The notes beneath the pieces were generated by a model, which did no database searches, had not been told where the DNA came from, and saw only the letters and a list, made by a program, of their open reading frames with translations. Below are positions 6,237 to 12,783 of a stretch of DNA of 12,866 bases, one piece after another. The stretch spans positions 1-12,866 of the forward strand of contig JBBTUF010000054.1 in assembly GCA_038063855.1 (NCBI GenBank). Reading direction: 5' to 3'. Position 1 is the first letter of the stretch, and each line of letters starts with the position of its first letter. Source of the DNA: JBBTUF01 sp038063855. GTDB taxonomy: Bacteria > Patescibacteriota > Minisyncoccia > Ryanbacterales > GWA2-47-10b. The position numbers and the translations under genes were made by a program.

Positions 6237-6991
6237 TTATTTCTCGCGCATCAGATATCGATATGCTCTCCGAAGGAGGGCATTTACTCGCTTTAGTGCT
6301 CAATGATGTTGTGCGTGAGACAAAACCGGGCATAAAAACAAAGCACCTTGATGAAGTCGCAGAGCGTGGTATTCGAAAAGTTGGCGGAACGCCATCATTT
6401 AAAAATTATAAAACACGCGGTACAAAGATATCATATCCTGCCTCACTATGTGTTTCTGTGAATGACGAAGTAGTGCATGCAATTCCTGGCGAAAAGGCGC
6501 TTGTCTCGGGCGATATTGTTGGGCTTGATATCGGAATGAAATACAAAGGATTTTATACAGATATGGCAGTTACGGTCGGTGTGGGCGAAATTGAAAAAGA
6601 AAATCAGCGCCTGATCGATGTGACTAAAAAATCCCTCGCGCTCGGTATCAGTGTGGTGCGGCCATGCGCACGAGTTGGTGATATTGGAGCGACAATTCAA
6701 AAGTATGCGGAAGGAGAAAGGTTTGGAGTAGTACGAGAACTGGTTGGGCATGGTGTGGGTCTTGCGGTACATGAAGAGCCTGAAATCCCAAATTGGGGGC
6801 GAGCAGGCACTGGGCATGAGTTAGTTGAAGGTATGGTTCTTGCAATTGAGCCGATGCTTACTATTGGTTTGCCACATGTGAAAGTTTCTCGCGATGGCTG
6901 GGCATGGAAAACTCAAAGCGGTAAACCCGCAGCACACTTCGAGCACACAATTATAATTACTAAAACTGGAGCAAAAATAATTACACAATAA
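6233..6991 (+). CDS. map: Methionine aminopeptidase, type I
   Basis: This enzyme removes the initiator methionine from new proteins. In the 252-residue protein all catalytic residues are visible: H82 in VVHAIPG, metal ligands D99 (GLDIG) and D110 (YTDMAVTV), H173 (VGHGVG), E206 (LAIEPML) and E237 (HFEHTI), plus H180 in VHEEPEIPN. There is no N-terminal zinc-finger extension, as expected for bacterial type I. It overlaps adk (ATGA, 6233-6236), with a weak AGGAA seven bases upstream, so the two are co-translated. In many bacteria infA and rpmJ-rpsM-rpsK follow; here the next gene is hicB. Confidence 0.96.
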   Translation: MIISRASDIDMLSEGGHLLALVLNDVVRETKPGIKTKHLDEVAERGIRKVGGTPSFKNYKTRGTKISYPASLCVSVNDEVVHAIPGEKALVSGDIVGLDIGMKYKGFYTDMAVTVGVGEIEKENQRLIDVTKKSLALGISVVRPCARVGDIGATIQKYAEGERFGVVRELVGHGVGLAVHEEPEIPNWGRAGTGHELVEGMVLAIEPMLTIGLPHVKVSRDGWAWKTQSGKPAAHFEHTIIITKTGAKIITQ

Positions 6992-7001
6992 AAAAACCAC
7001 T

Positions 7002-7030
7002 TTGCAATTTTGCTTAAAATTTTCTATAGT
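7002..7030 (+). promoter_or_regulatory. Promoter of hicBA, likely giving a leaderless mRNA
   Basis: TTGCAA (-35, 7002-7007) and TATAGT (-10, 7025-7030) are separated by exactly 17 bases. The -10 ends six bases before the hicB ATG at 7037, so transcription would start at or next to the start codon. This also supports ATG 7037 rather than the upstream in-frame TTG at 7010, which lies between the promoter boxes. Confidence 0.65.
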
Positions 7031-7036
7031 ACCAGT

Positions 7037-7258
7037 ATGCGAAAAATTGGTCTCAATAATGTTGTATGGAAAGAAGGCAAGTATTATGTTGCTCAATGTT
7101 TGAATGTTGACGTGTCTAGTTTTGGTAAAACTCGTGCAGAGGCGCTTAGTAGTTTAGATGAGGCGCTCGAGTTGTATTTTGAGAATACACGAAAATCTTC
7201 GCGCGTTGGCAGGGTTGAGGATCCTCGTCTCGTCAAGCTCACATTAAATTGTGCCTAA
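7037..7258 (+). CDS. hicB: HicB-type antitoxin
   Basis: The 73-residue protein has the partial RNase H-like fold of HicB: VVWKEGKYYVAQCLNVDVSSFGKTRAEALSSL, then DEALELYFEN. HicB binds and blocks the HicA toxin. The C-terminal tail after residue 55 is short, with no obvious helix-turn-helix or ribbon-helix-helix domain, so this looks like a single-domain HicB; promoter repression would need another explanation. The start at ATG 7037 fits the family N terminus and the promoter. It overlaps the downstream hicA by eight bases, giving the antitoxin-first order common for hicBA pairs. The toxin gene next door makes the assignment firm. Confidence 0.85.
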   Translation: MRKIGLNNVVWKEGKYYVAQCLNVDVSSFGKTRAEALSSLDEALELYFENTRKSSRVGRVEDPRLVKLTLNCA

Positions 7259-7469
7259 ATTTTATTCTTCTTCCGATGTCATTAAAGTCCTTCAGCGCAA
7301 GGGCTTTGTTTATATGTCACAAAAAGGCAGTCATGTAAAATTCCAGAAGTTTGGCAAGACGACGACACTCACGGTAATTGTCCCAGCGGACAGAAAAGAA
7401 ATACCCTTCGGAACATTTCGTTCAATACTACGCCAGGCACGTTTATCGGTGGAAGATTTTATACAATAG
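7251..7469 (+). CDS. hicA: HicA-type toxin (mRNA interferase)
   Basis: The 72-residue protein matches HicA: SSDVIKVLQRKGFVYMSQKGSHVKFQ, with the catalytic histidine H28 in GSH, then VIVPADRKEIPFGTFRSILRQARLSVEDF. HicA is a double-stranded-RNA-binding-fold ribonuclease that cuts mRNA. All core positions are intact, so it is probably active. It starts with GTG at 7251, overlapping hicB by eight bases, which should keep its translation low and coupled to the antitoxin. Its stop is two bases before ruvX, linking the module to the downstream genes without any terminator. Confidence 0.88.
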   Translation: MPKFYSSSDVIKVLQRKGFVYMSQKGSHVKFQKFGKTTTLTVIVPADRKEIPFGTFRSILRQARLSVEDFIQ

Positions 7470-7471
7470 CC

Positions 7472-7879
7472 ATGGCACGGACGCTCGGAATTGATTATGG
7501 CTTGCGGCGGGTGGGGCTTGCGCTCTCCGACGAGCGAGAATTTATGGCGTTTCCGTACGGTGTATTAGATATTGGAAAACTGACACCCGAGGAGATCATA
7601 CGACAGATCGGTGACATATGTAAAAAAGAAGAGGTTAAAGAAATTGTTGTTGGAGTTCCACGTGGGCTTTCGAGCATGCAAGACACTGAGATGACCGATC
7701 ATGCATTACGATTCATTGACATATTGAAAGTATTACAGATACCCGTTAAGCCCACAGAAGAGTTTTTATCAAGTAAAGAAGCAAGCCGTGGCCCGACACC
7801 GAAAGAGCGTATTGATGCGTCAGCGGCCGCGCTCATACTGCAGAGCTTTTTGGACGGAAAGCGAAATATGATAAAATAA
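7472..7879 (+). CDS. ruvX: Putative pre-16S rRNA nuclease / Holliday junction resolvase-like protein YqgF
   Basis: The 135-residue protein has the RNase H-like YqgF fold: LGIDYGLRRVGLALSD (residues 5-20, with D8), IVVGVPRGL (58-66), an acidic pair in PTEEFLSSKEA (E96/E97) and IDASAAALILQSFLD (D115). These are the expected acidic catalytic residues. The family matures the 5' end of 16S rRNA in E. coli and was earlier proposed as a Holliday junction resolvase. The usual VVGLPLxxDG loop is altered to VVGVPRGLSSM. It follows hicA by two bases and precedes the glycosyltransferase by four. No Shine-Dalgarno is visible. Confidence 0.9.
   Translation: MARTLGIDYGLRRVGLALSDEREFMAFPYGVLDIGKLTPEEIIRQIGDICKKEEVKEIVVGVPRGLSSMQDTEMTDHALRFIDILKVLQIPVKPTEEFLSSKEASRGPTPKERIDASAAALILQSFLDGKRNMIK
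7850..7877 (+). promoter_or_regulatory. Possible internal promoter before the glycosyltransferase
   Basis: TTGGAC (7850-7855) and TAAAAT (7872-7877) are 16 bases apart, with TG plus one base directly before the -10 (extended -10). The -10 ends six bases before the ATG at 7884 and overlaps the end of ruvX. The hexamers are imperfect and the region is AT-rich, so this is tentative. Confidence 0.35.
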
Positions 7880-7883
7880 AAAT

Positions 7884-8627
7884 ATGAATGATCCATATCT
7901 TTCTGTTGTGATACCAGCGTATAACGAAGAAAAGCGCATTACGAAAACTCTTGATATAACGTACGCGTATCTTAAGCGGCAGGCGTATTCGTGGGAAATT
8001 GTAGTTGTACTCGATGGCGTGACTGACGGAACGGCTAAAAAAATTGAAGAATTTTCAAAAGACAAAGAAGGCATTCGTGTCATCGATCGAAAGCAAAACA
8101 GAGGGAAGGGGTATACCGTTCGAGAAGGCATGCTTGCGGCGCATGGTGTTGTACGGCTTTTTACCGATGCAGACAATTCTACTGATATTTCACACTTCGA
8201 TACAATGAAACCATTGTTTGATGAGGGGTGCGATGTTGTCATTGCGTCACGCGATCCCAAAGATGCGGAAGGTGCGACACAGGCAGTACCACAGCCAGCG
8301 TTTAAGCGCCTACTCGGCAATATGGGCAATCTTTTTATACAGATCGTTGCAGTCCATGGAATCTGGGATACGCAGTGTGGTTTTAAGGCGTTCACAAAGA
8401 ATGCGAGCGAAAAAATTTTTTCAGTTTCTCATATTGACCGTTGGGGGTTTGATATCGAAGCGCTCGCGCTTGCGCGCCGATTTGGATTTCGAATATGTAT
8501 TATTCCCGCACATTGGATTAACGATGCCGAAAGTCATGTAAAACTCTCAGGGTATATCGGAGTTTTGCTTGAAACAGTCAAAATTCGTCTGAACATAGTT
8601 AAAGGAGTATACGGCAAAAAGTCATGA
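7884..8627 (+). CDS. Family 2 glycosyltransferase, dolichyl/polyprenyl-phosphate glucosyltransferase-like
   Basis: The 247-residue protein is a GT-A glycosyltransferase resembling ALG5/DPM1 enzymes, which move a sugar from a nucleotide sugar to a lipid phosphate at the cytoplasmic membrane face. Visible motifs are SVVIPAYNEEKRI (7-19), VLDGVTDGT (42-50), NRGKGYTVREGML (72-84), the metal-binding FTDADNST with DAD at 95-97, VIASRDP (119-125), GIWDTQCGFKAF (159-170) and RWGFDIEALALARR (186-199). There is no transmembrane domain, so it is the soluble ALG5-core type. The stop overlaps galT by ATGA (8624), so the pair is co-translated; galT could help supply the UDP-sugar donor. The exact sugar is not visible from sequence. 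Confidence 0.88.
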   Translation: MNDPYLSVVIPAYNEEKRITKTLDITYAYLKRQAYSWEIVVVLDGVTDGTAKKIEEFSKDKEGIRVIDRKQNRGKGYTVREGMLAAHGVVRLFTDADNSTDISHFDTMKPLFDEGCDVVIASRDPKDAEGATQAVPQPAFKRLLGNMGNLFIQIVAVHGIWDTQCGFKAFTKNASEKIFSVSHIDRWGFDIEALALARRFGFRICIIPAHWINDAESHVKLSGYIGVLLETVKIRLNIVKGVYGKKS

Positions 8628-9643
8628 ATGATTCCCCTGAACTGCGACAAGATGTGGTTAGTGGCGATTGGGTTTTGATTGCTCCGGGCAGAAGCAAACG
8701 GCCACATACATTTGCAACCAAATCCAAAAGTCGTAAAGCGCCTTGCTCAACGTGTCCATTTGAAGATCCGCAAAAATCAGGTAATGGCGACCCACTTTTA
8801 TGGTATTCAAAAAATGGAATAGAACCAGGCAATATTCGCCGAGATTGGGTTTTGCAGGTTATAAAAAATAAATATCCAGTGGTAACAGGGCATGAAGGTA
8901 TTTGCCCGATGCCAGTTCCATACGGGTCATATCGCAAAATGGTGGGCATTGGTTTTCATGAAGTAATTATTCCTCGGTCGCATACAAAATTTTTAAGCGC
9001 AATGACAGCAGTTGAGGCCGAACGCATTATTTCTGCATATCAGGAGCGTATTTTATTTCATACACAAGAGAAATGTCTCAAGTATGTATTTGTGTTTCAT
9101 AATTATGGCGAAGCGGCAGGAGCTTCAATACGGCATCCTCATTCACAAATCGTAGCCCTCCCAATTATTCCGCCAGATGTGTATAGGTCGCTTCATGGAG
9201 CATACAAATACAAACAAAAGCACGATGTGTGTGTACATTGTCGATCGATTGCGTGGGAGCTTGAAAAAAACGAAAGGGTTATTTATAAAAATAAATCATT
9301 TGTCGTTGTAGCTCCCTTTGCATCGCATGTTGCGTTTGAGGTGCGAATATTTCCGCTCAAGCACGATGCACGGTTTGAGCGTATTACAAAAGAAGAGCGA
9401 TTGTTATTTGCAGATGCGCTAACGAGTACTCTTCGTGCGCTTAAAAAAATCCTCAAAGACCCAGCATTTAATTATTTTATTCACACGGCACCTGTAGGGG
9501 ATGGCGAGTATGATTTTTATCACTGGCATTTAGAATTATTACCAAAAACGTCGCATTTGGCAGGCGTGGAGTTGGGTACTGGTGTTGAGGTTGTCACCAT
9601 TTCTCCTGAAGACGCGGCTACTCATTTAAGAAAAGCTCTATAG
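8624..9643 (+). CDS. galT: Galactose-1-phosphate uridylyltransferase family protein
   Basis: GalT exchanges UMP between UDP-glucose and hexose-1-phosphate. The 339-residue protein has the N-terminal QDVVSGDWVLIAPGRSKRP block, a zinc site of CSTC (C41, C44) plus H120 and H171, and the active-site HPHSQ (171-175), in which H173 is the expected uridylylated nucleophile, preceded by FHNYGEAAGASIR. The second HIT-like half has CVHC (C203, C206) and YHWHLELLPK (H300, H302). Length is normal. In small-genome CPR bacteria this enzyme may act more generally in making nucleotide sugars than in galactose use; that is inference from its place beside the glycosyltransferase. AAAGGAG lies 16 bases before the ATG, too far for a good Shine-Dalgarno. 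Confidence 0.92.
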   Translation: MNDSPELRQDVVSGDWVLIAPGRSKRPHTFATKSKSRKAPCSTCPFEDPQKSGNGDPLLWYSKNGIEPGNIRRDWVLQVIKNKYPVVTGHEGICPMPVPYGSYRKMVGIGFHEVIIPRSHTKFLSAMTAVEAERIISAYQERILFHTQEKCLKYVFVFHNYGEAAGASIRHPHSQIVALPIIPPDVYRSLHGAYKYKQKHDVCVHCRSIAWELEKNERVIYKNKSFVVVAPFASHVAFEVRIFPLKHDARFERITKEERLLFADALTSTLRALKKILKDPAFNYFIHTAPVGDGEYDFYHWHLELLPKTSHLAGVELGTGVEVVTISPEDAATHLRKAL

Positions 9644-9644
9644 T
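9639..9644 (+). promoter_or_regulatory. -10-like hexamer before tpiA
   Basis: TATAGT, the same -10 sequence as in the three best promoters of the window, ends six bases before the tpiA ATG. It overlaps the galT stop codon TAG and has no recognisable -35 at 16-18 bases. It could be an internal promoter for tpiA-pgk or coincidence. Confidence 0.3.
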
Positions 9645-9650
9645 ATTTTT

Positions 9651-10412
9651 ATGACTTCAAAACAATTTAGTATTATCGGAAATTGGAAAATGAATCCACA
9701 AAAATTGCGTGATGCAAAAACTTTATATACAGAGCTTGCGCGGAAGCAGGCTAGTTTTGGTCGTGTCGAAGTTGTGATAGCTCCCCCATTTCCATATCTC
9801 GGAGTGGTAGGGCGCACAAAAAAAATTCAACTGGCCGCTCAAGATGTTTTTTGGGAACCGGCAGGCTCGTATACAGGAGAAGTGTCGCCCGCAATGTTGA
9901 AAGATATTGGCGTTACGTGCGTCATTGTAGGGCATTCAGAACGGCGGCGGTATTTATTGGAAAGTGACGAAATTGTAAATCAAAAACTAAAAGCAACGTT
10001 GAAGGCAAATCTTCATCCAATTGTTTGCGTAGGGGAGTTAAAGCGCGATCCCGACGGTCTGTTTTTTGGCGATCTTCGTCGGCAAATCGAAGGCACATTT
10101 GCAAAGCTAAAAAAACAGGATCTTGGGCGAGTAACTGTTGCCTACGAGCCTGTGTGGGCAATTGGTTCGGGCACCCCTGCGCGCCCTGAAGATACAAACG
10201 AAGCCGCACTTTTTATAAAAAAGACTTTGGCTGATCTGTATGGCGTTTCGGCAGTTCGGGAATTCAAAATTATATATGGGGGTTCGGTAAACGCAAAGAA
10301 CGCAACTTCGTTTTTGCGTGAGCAAGAAATTACAGGTTTACTTGTTGGGCGTGAAAGTCTCAATGCAAAAGAATTTTTAAGAATAATCGAATGCGCACGC
10401 ATACTTTCGTAA
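9651..10412 (+). CDS. tpiA: Triosephosphate isomerase
   Basis: This glycolytic enzyme interconverts dihydroxyacetone phosphate and glyceraldehyde 3-phosphate. The 253-residue TIM barrel has all catalytic residues: N11 and K13 in GNWKMNP, H95 in VGHSERR, and E166 in AYEPVWAIGSG, followed by phosphate-binding IYGGSV (208-213) and GLLVGRESL (229-237). The loop-6 sequence VWAIGSGTPA is close to the canonical VWAIGTGxxA. The start is seven bases after the galT stop, with no Shine-Dalgarno but a TATAGT six bases upstream. It overlaps pgk by 22 bases, so the two lower-glycolysis genes are co-expressed. Confidence 0.97.
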   Translation: MTSKQFSIIGNWKMNPQKLRDAKTLYTELARKQASFGRVEVVIAPPFPYLGVVGRTKKIQLAAQDVFWEPAGSYTGEVSPAMLKDIGVTCVIVGHSERRRYLLESDEIVNQKLKATLKANLHPIVCVGELKRDPDGLFFGDLRRQIEGTFAKLKKQDLGRVTVAYEPVWAIGSGTPARPEDTNEAALFIKKTLADLYGVSAVREFKIIYGGSVNAKNATSFLREQEITGLLVGRESLNAKEFLRIIECARILS

Positions 10413-11542
10413 CAACTCCAAAATCATTAAAAGGAAAAACTGCGCTTGTTCGAGTTGATTTCAATGAGCCATTGGAACATGGAAAAATTGCCGATAGCTT
10501 TAGAATCAAAAATACTGCTCCAACTATCAAGGATCTTGTGCGCCGAGGTGCTCACGTGGTGCTTGTAGCACACCTTGAAGATGCAATTTCAAAAAAACAG
10601 TTAAGTTTTAAGTCGCACATATTACAACTTTCTCGCATGCTTGGCGTGAAGCTCGGTTTTGTGGAGGAATATTCAAAAAGAGCTATCACACGAGGGCTTT
10701 TAAAAAATAAAGTCGTTTTACTTGAAAATGTGCGCCTACAAAAGGGTGAAGAAAAAAATGATGCACAGTTTTCAAAACTGCTTGCGTCGTTTGGAGATCT
10801 GTATGTAAACGAAGCTTTTAGCGTTTCGCATCGCGCGCATGCTTCCATTGTTGGTGTGCCAAAACTACTTCCTGCGTATGCTGGGCAATTATTTTCGCGT
10901 GAGGTTAAAATACTCGGCGCGGCATTGCAGCCCACGCACCCGTTTTTATTGATAGTGGGTGGGGTAAAATTTAATACAAAATTCGCGTTGCTTAAAAGTT
11001 TTATTCCAAAAACGGACGCAGTTTTTTTGGGTGGGGTGTTGGCAAATACTTTTCTTGCCGCTCATGATATTGAGATAGGGAAGTCGATGTTCGAGGCCTC
11101 AGCACTCGGCGTGATAAAAAAGAATTTTCTAAAATCACCGAAAATATTATTACCATTTGATGTACGAACGGCGCATGGGGCAAAAGATGTATTTGATGTA
11201 GAGTTCGCAGAAAGTATTTTAGACATAGGCCCCGACACGGTGCGCCAGCTTGTAAGCATTGCCCGCGAGGCAAAATACGTATTGTGGAATGGTCCACTTG
11301 GGTATATTGAAAAGGGATACGATAAAAGTACGAGGGATCTTTTGCGCGCATTATCAAATTTGCGAAAAACAAAAGTTATTTTGGGTGGTGGGGATACGCT
11401 TTCGGTGCTCGACCACATGAAGTTACATAAAAAGTTTTATCACGTCTCAACTGGGGGCGGCGCAATGCTCGACTTTCTTGCTGACGGTACCCTTCCAGGC
11501 ATTGAAGCGCTTGTGCGTAAAAATATATACAAGAAGAGATAG
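10391..11542 (+). CDS. pgk: Phosphoglycerate kinase, divergent
   Basis: PGK makes ATP from 1,3-bisphosphoglycerate. The 383-residue protein shows ALVRVDFNEPL (18-28), R38, LLENVRLQKGEE (110-121), VNEAFSVSHRAHASIVGVP (139-157), IVGGVKFNTK with K193 and K197, a GGVLANTFL block, WNGPLGYIEKG (299-309), GGGDTLSVL and STGGGAMLDFLADGTLPGIEAL (353-374). It is a little shorter than the usual 390-400. The conserved HLGRP motif that gives a 3-phosphoglycerate-binding arginine is HLEDAISKK here (61-69), so that arginine is missing, although the flanking alignment is good. Other substrate contacts are kept. It begins inside tpiA with a 22-base overlap. I see no frameshift. It is probably active but atypical. 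Confidence 0.92.
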   Translation: MRTHTFVTTPKSLKGKTALVRVDFNEPLEHGKIADSFRIKNTAPTIKDLVRRGAHVVLVAHLEDAISKKQLSFKSHILQLSRMLGVKLGFVEEYSKRAITRGLLKNKVVLLENVRLQKGEEKNDAQFSKLLASFGDLYVNEAFSVSHRAHASIVGVPKLLPAYAGQLFSREVKILGAALQPTHPFLLIVGGVKFNTKFALLKSFIPKTDAVFLGGVLANTFLAAHDIEIGKSMFEASALGVIKKNFLKSPKILLPFDVRTAHGAKDVFDVEFAESILDIGPDTVRQLVSIAREAKYVLWNGPLGYIEKGYDKSTRDLLRALSNLRKTKVILGGGDTLSVLDHMKLHKKFYHVSTGGGAMLDFLADGTLPGIEALVRKNIYKKR

Positions 11543-11548
11543 TCGGCG

Positions 11549-11554
11549 TATGAT
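11549..11554 (+). promoter_or_regulatory. -10-like hexamer before the membrane-anchored hypothetical gene
   Basis: TATGAT (five of six consensus positions) ends six bases before the ATG at 11561. A TATACA at 11526-11531, 17 bases upstream, is a weak -35 match and lies within the pgk end. This would again give a leaderless mRNA. Confidence 0.4.
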
Positions 11555-11560
11555 TAAAGC

Positions 11561-12238
11561 ATGATTTCACTTTCCCATCGCATACATCCAAACAGGTGGC
11601 TTATTTGGACAATTGTTGTTGCTGTAGTTGTTGCGATAATCCTTGTATGGACAATCACTATTTTTTCGATTGAGAAAGAATTTGAAATATCTCCAGATCA
11701 AATAACGTTGGCACTCCATATGCGTCTGCGCCGTATGCCCATTGTCCCTGTGCTAGATACAAGCCAACAATTAGACACATCAAACTGGAAAACCTACCGC
11801 AACGAAAAATATGGGTTTGAGTTTAAGTATCCGTCAAATTTTCGGAACCCGATTGAGAAAAAGAATGGCATTGATTTTGGGAATGTGCACTTTGGTTATG
11901 ACGAGGATATTAGGTTGTCTGTTGGTGTTGGCGGTCGTGATGTTCAGAATATTGATCAATTAATCCAAGAACTACAAAAAGAAGAATCGACACCCGTTCT
12001 TGCGTATGGAGGTAGTGGTGTATCATATTTCAATTTTGAGAGAGGTGCTTTTGGTAGTGATGATAGCTTGAAACTAAATGGACGTTACGAAGGTGGCTTT
12101 GCTTCCACTAATTTCTATGTGATACATAATCAACATTTATATACGCTTTCTTATAATACTGAAACAGATGGTTCTTCCGATGAAGAGTTTAAAGCAATCC
12201 TCTCAACCCTCAAATTTTTTGAGCCGAATAATCAATAA
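11561..12238 (+). CDS. Hypothetical membrane-anchored extracytoplasmic protein
   Basis: I cannot assign a function. The 225-residue protein has a short basic start (HRIHPNRW, residues 6-13), one strong hydrophobic helix (about residues 14-36) and then a soluble domain, so it should be anchored in the membrane with the C-terminal part outside. After a linker, residues 75-220 begin WKTYRNEKYGFEFKYPSNF, a motif I recognise from small secreted or lipid-anchored proteins of CPR and other bacteria (PsbP-like or related folds). There is no lipobox cysteine. It is 18 bases after pgk and may be expressed from its own -10. A gene starting at 12784 has a related N-terminal anchor, so these may be tandem paralogues. 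Confidence 0.75.
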   Translation: MISLSHRIHPNRWLIWTIVVAVVVAIILVWTITIFSIEKEFEISPDQITLALHMRLRRMPIVPVLDTSQQLDTSNWKTYRNEKYGFEFKYPSNFRNPIEKKNGIDFGNVHFGYDEDIRLSVGVGGRDVQNIDQLIQELQKEESTPVLAYGGSGVSYFNFERGAFGSDDSLKLNGRYEGGFASTNFYVIHNQHLYTLSYNTETDGSSDEEFKAILSTLKFFEPNNQ

Positions 12239-12245
12239 TAAAAAA

Positions 12246-12274
12246 TTGCTAATATTCCGTGAGAGTGATATAGT
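12246..12274 (+). promoter_or_regulatory. Promoter of the second toxin-antitoxin operon
   Basis: TTGCTA (-35, 12246-12251) and TATAGT (-10, 12269-12274) are exactly 17 bases apart. The -10 ends eight bases before the antitoxin ATG at 12283, so the leader is nil or one to two bases. The arrangement closely matches the hicBA promoter (TTGCAA-17-TATAGT). Confidence 0.65.
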
Positions 12275-12282
12275 GTAGAAAC

Positions 12283-12501
12283 ATGGACACCATTACTATT
12301 CAAAAATCAAAAATAAAGGAGCAGAAAGGCGTTGTTATTTTGCCGATTGGTGAGTATCAAAAGCTCTTAGAGCGCGCTGTGCCCACATATTATTTGAGCG
12401 GAAAAGAGGCAGAGAAGCTCGATAAATTATATGAGGATGGGATGAGAGAATATAAGGCCGGCAAGACCAGAAAAATCAAATCTCTCGCTGATCTCGATTG
12501 A
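12283..12501 (+). CDS. Type II antitoxin, Phd/YefM- or RelB-like
   Basis: The 72-residue acidic-basic protein has QKGVVILPIGEYQKLLERA (about residues 14-32), resembling the end of the Phd/YefM DNA-binding fold, followed by a helical toxin-binding tail (YYLSGKEAEKLDKLYEDGMREYKAGKTRKIKSLADLD). This tail, with EGxxEYxxGKTxxIxSLADL, is typical of antitoxins paired with RelE/YafQ-like toxins. It probably neutralises the toxin encoded two bases downstream and represses its own promoter. No Shine-Dalgarno is present. The exact antitoxin family is uncertain, but the pair with the toxin is convincing. Confidence 0.8.
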   Translation: MDTITIQKSKIKEQKGVVILPIGEYQKLLERAVPTYYLSGKEAEKLDKLYEDGMREYKAGKTRKIKSLADLD

Positions 12502-12503
12502 GT

Positions 12504-12770
12504 ATGACGGTAGAAAAGATTAGAGTAAGCAAATTATTTGAAAAACAATACAAAAAACTGCCAGCGCAGATTAAGGAACTAGCTAAGCAAAAAGAATTCG
12601 TTTTTCGTGCAAATCCATTTGATTCTCGTCTTGGTATTCATAAATTACATGGCAAAGAAAAAGAACTTTGGGCATTTTGGATTAATCGTTCTTATCGCAT
12701 TAAGTTTGCCTTTTTAGAAAAAGGTAGAGTTCTATTTCTAGAAATTGGTACGCATGAAATTTATAAGTAA
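12504..12770 (+). CDS. RelE/YafQ-like type II toxin
   Basis: The 88-residue protein has the RelE/ParE-superfamily pattern: VSKLFEKQYKKLPAQIKE (residues 8-25), FRANPFDSRLGIHKLHG (34-50), LWAFWINRSYRIKFAFLEKG (55-74) and the C-terminal FLEIGTHEIYK with H84. H46, H49 and H84 match the histidine-rich site of the YafQ-like branch, whose members cut mRNA on the ribosome. I chose ATG 12504, two bases after the antitoxin stop; TTG 12498 is an alternative that would overlap the stop. It looks complete and potentially active. Confidence 0.85.
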   Translation: MTVEKIRVSKLFEKQYKKLPAQIKELAKQKEFVFRANPFDSRLGIHKLHGKEKELWAFWINRSYRIKFAFLEKGRVLFLEIGTHEIYK

Positions 12771-12783
12771 CGAAAAATAAATC

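Noticed and set aside
6992..7001. Terminator after map
   Set aside because: There is an A-rich stretch but no convincing stem-loop followed by T residues on the + strand.
7010..7036. TTG start extending HicB by nine residues
   Set aside because: It falls between the -35 and -10 boxes of the likely promoter, and the HicB fold begins after ATG 7037.
6992..7250. infA (IF-1) expected after map
   Set aside because: No IF-1-like open frame exists here; hicB occupies the position. The gene may be elsewhere.
7820..8395. Long minus-strand open frame of about 191 codons opposite the glycosyltransferase
   Set aside because: It lies entirely antisense to a well-supported gene, its translation is serine/arginine-rich without recognisable motifs, and it has no promoter or ribosome site; it is a codon-usage shadow.
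10391..11542. Frameshift or decay of pgk to explain the missing HLGRP motif
   Set aside because: The frame is uninterrupted and motifs on both sides of the altered site align in register, so a local substitution is more likely than a broken gene.
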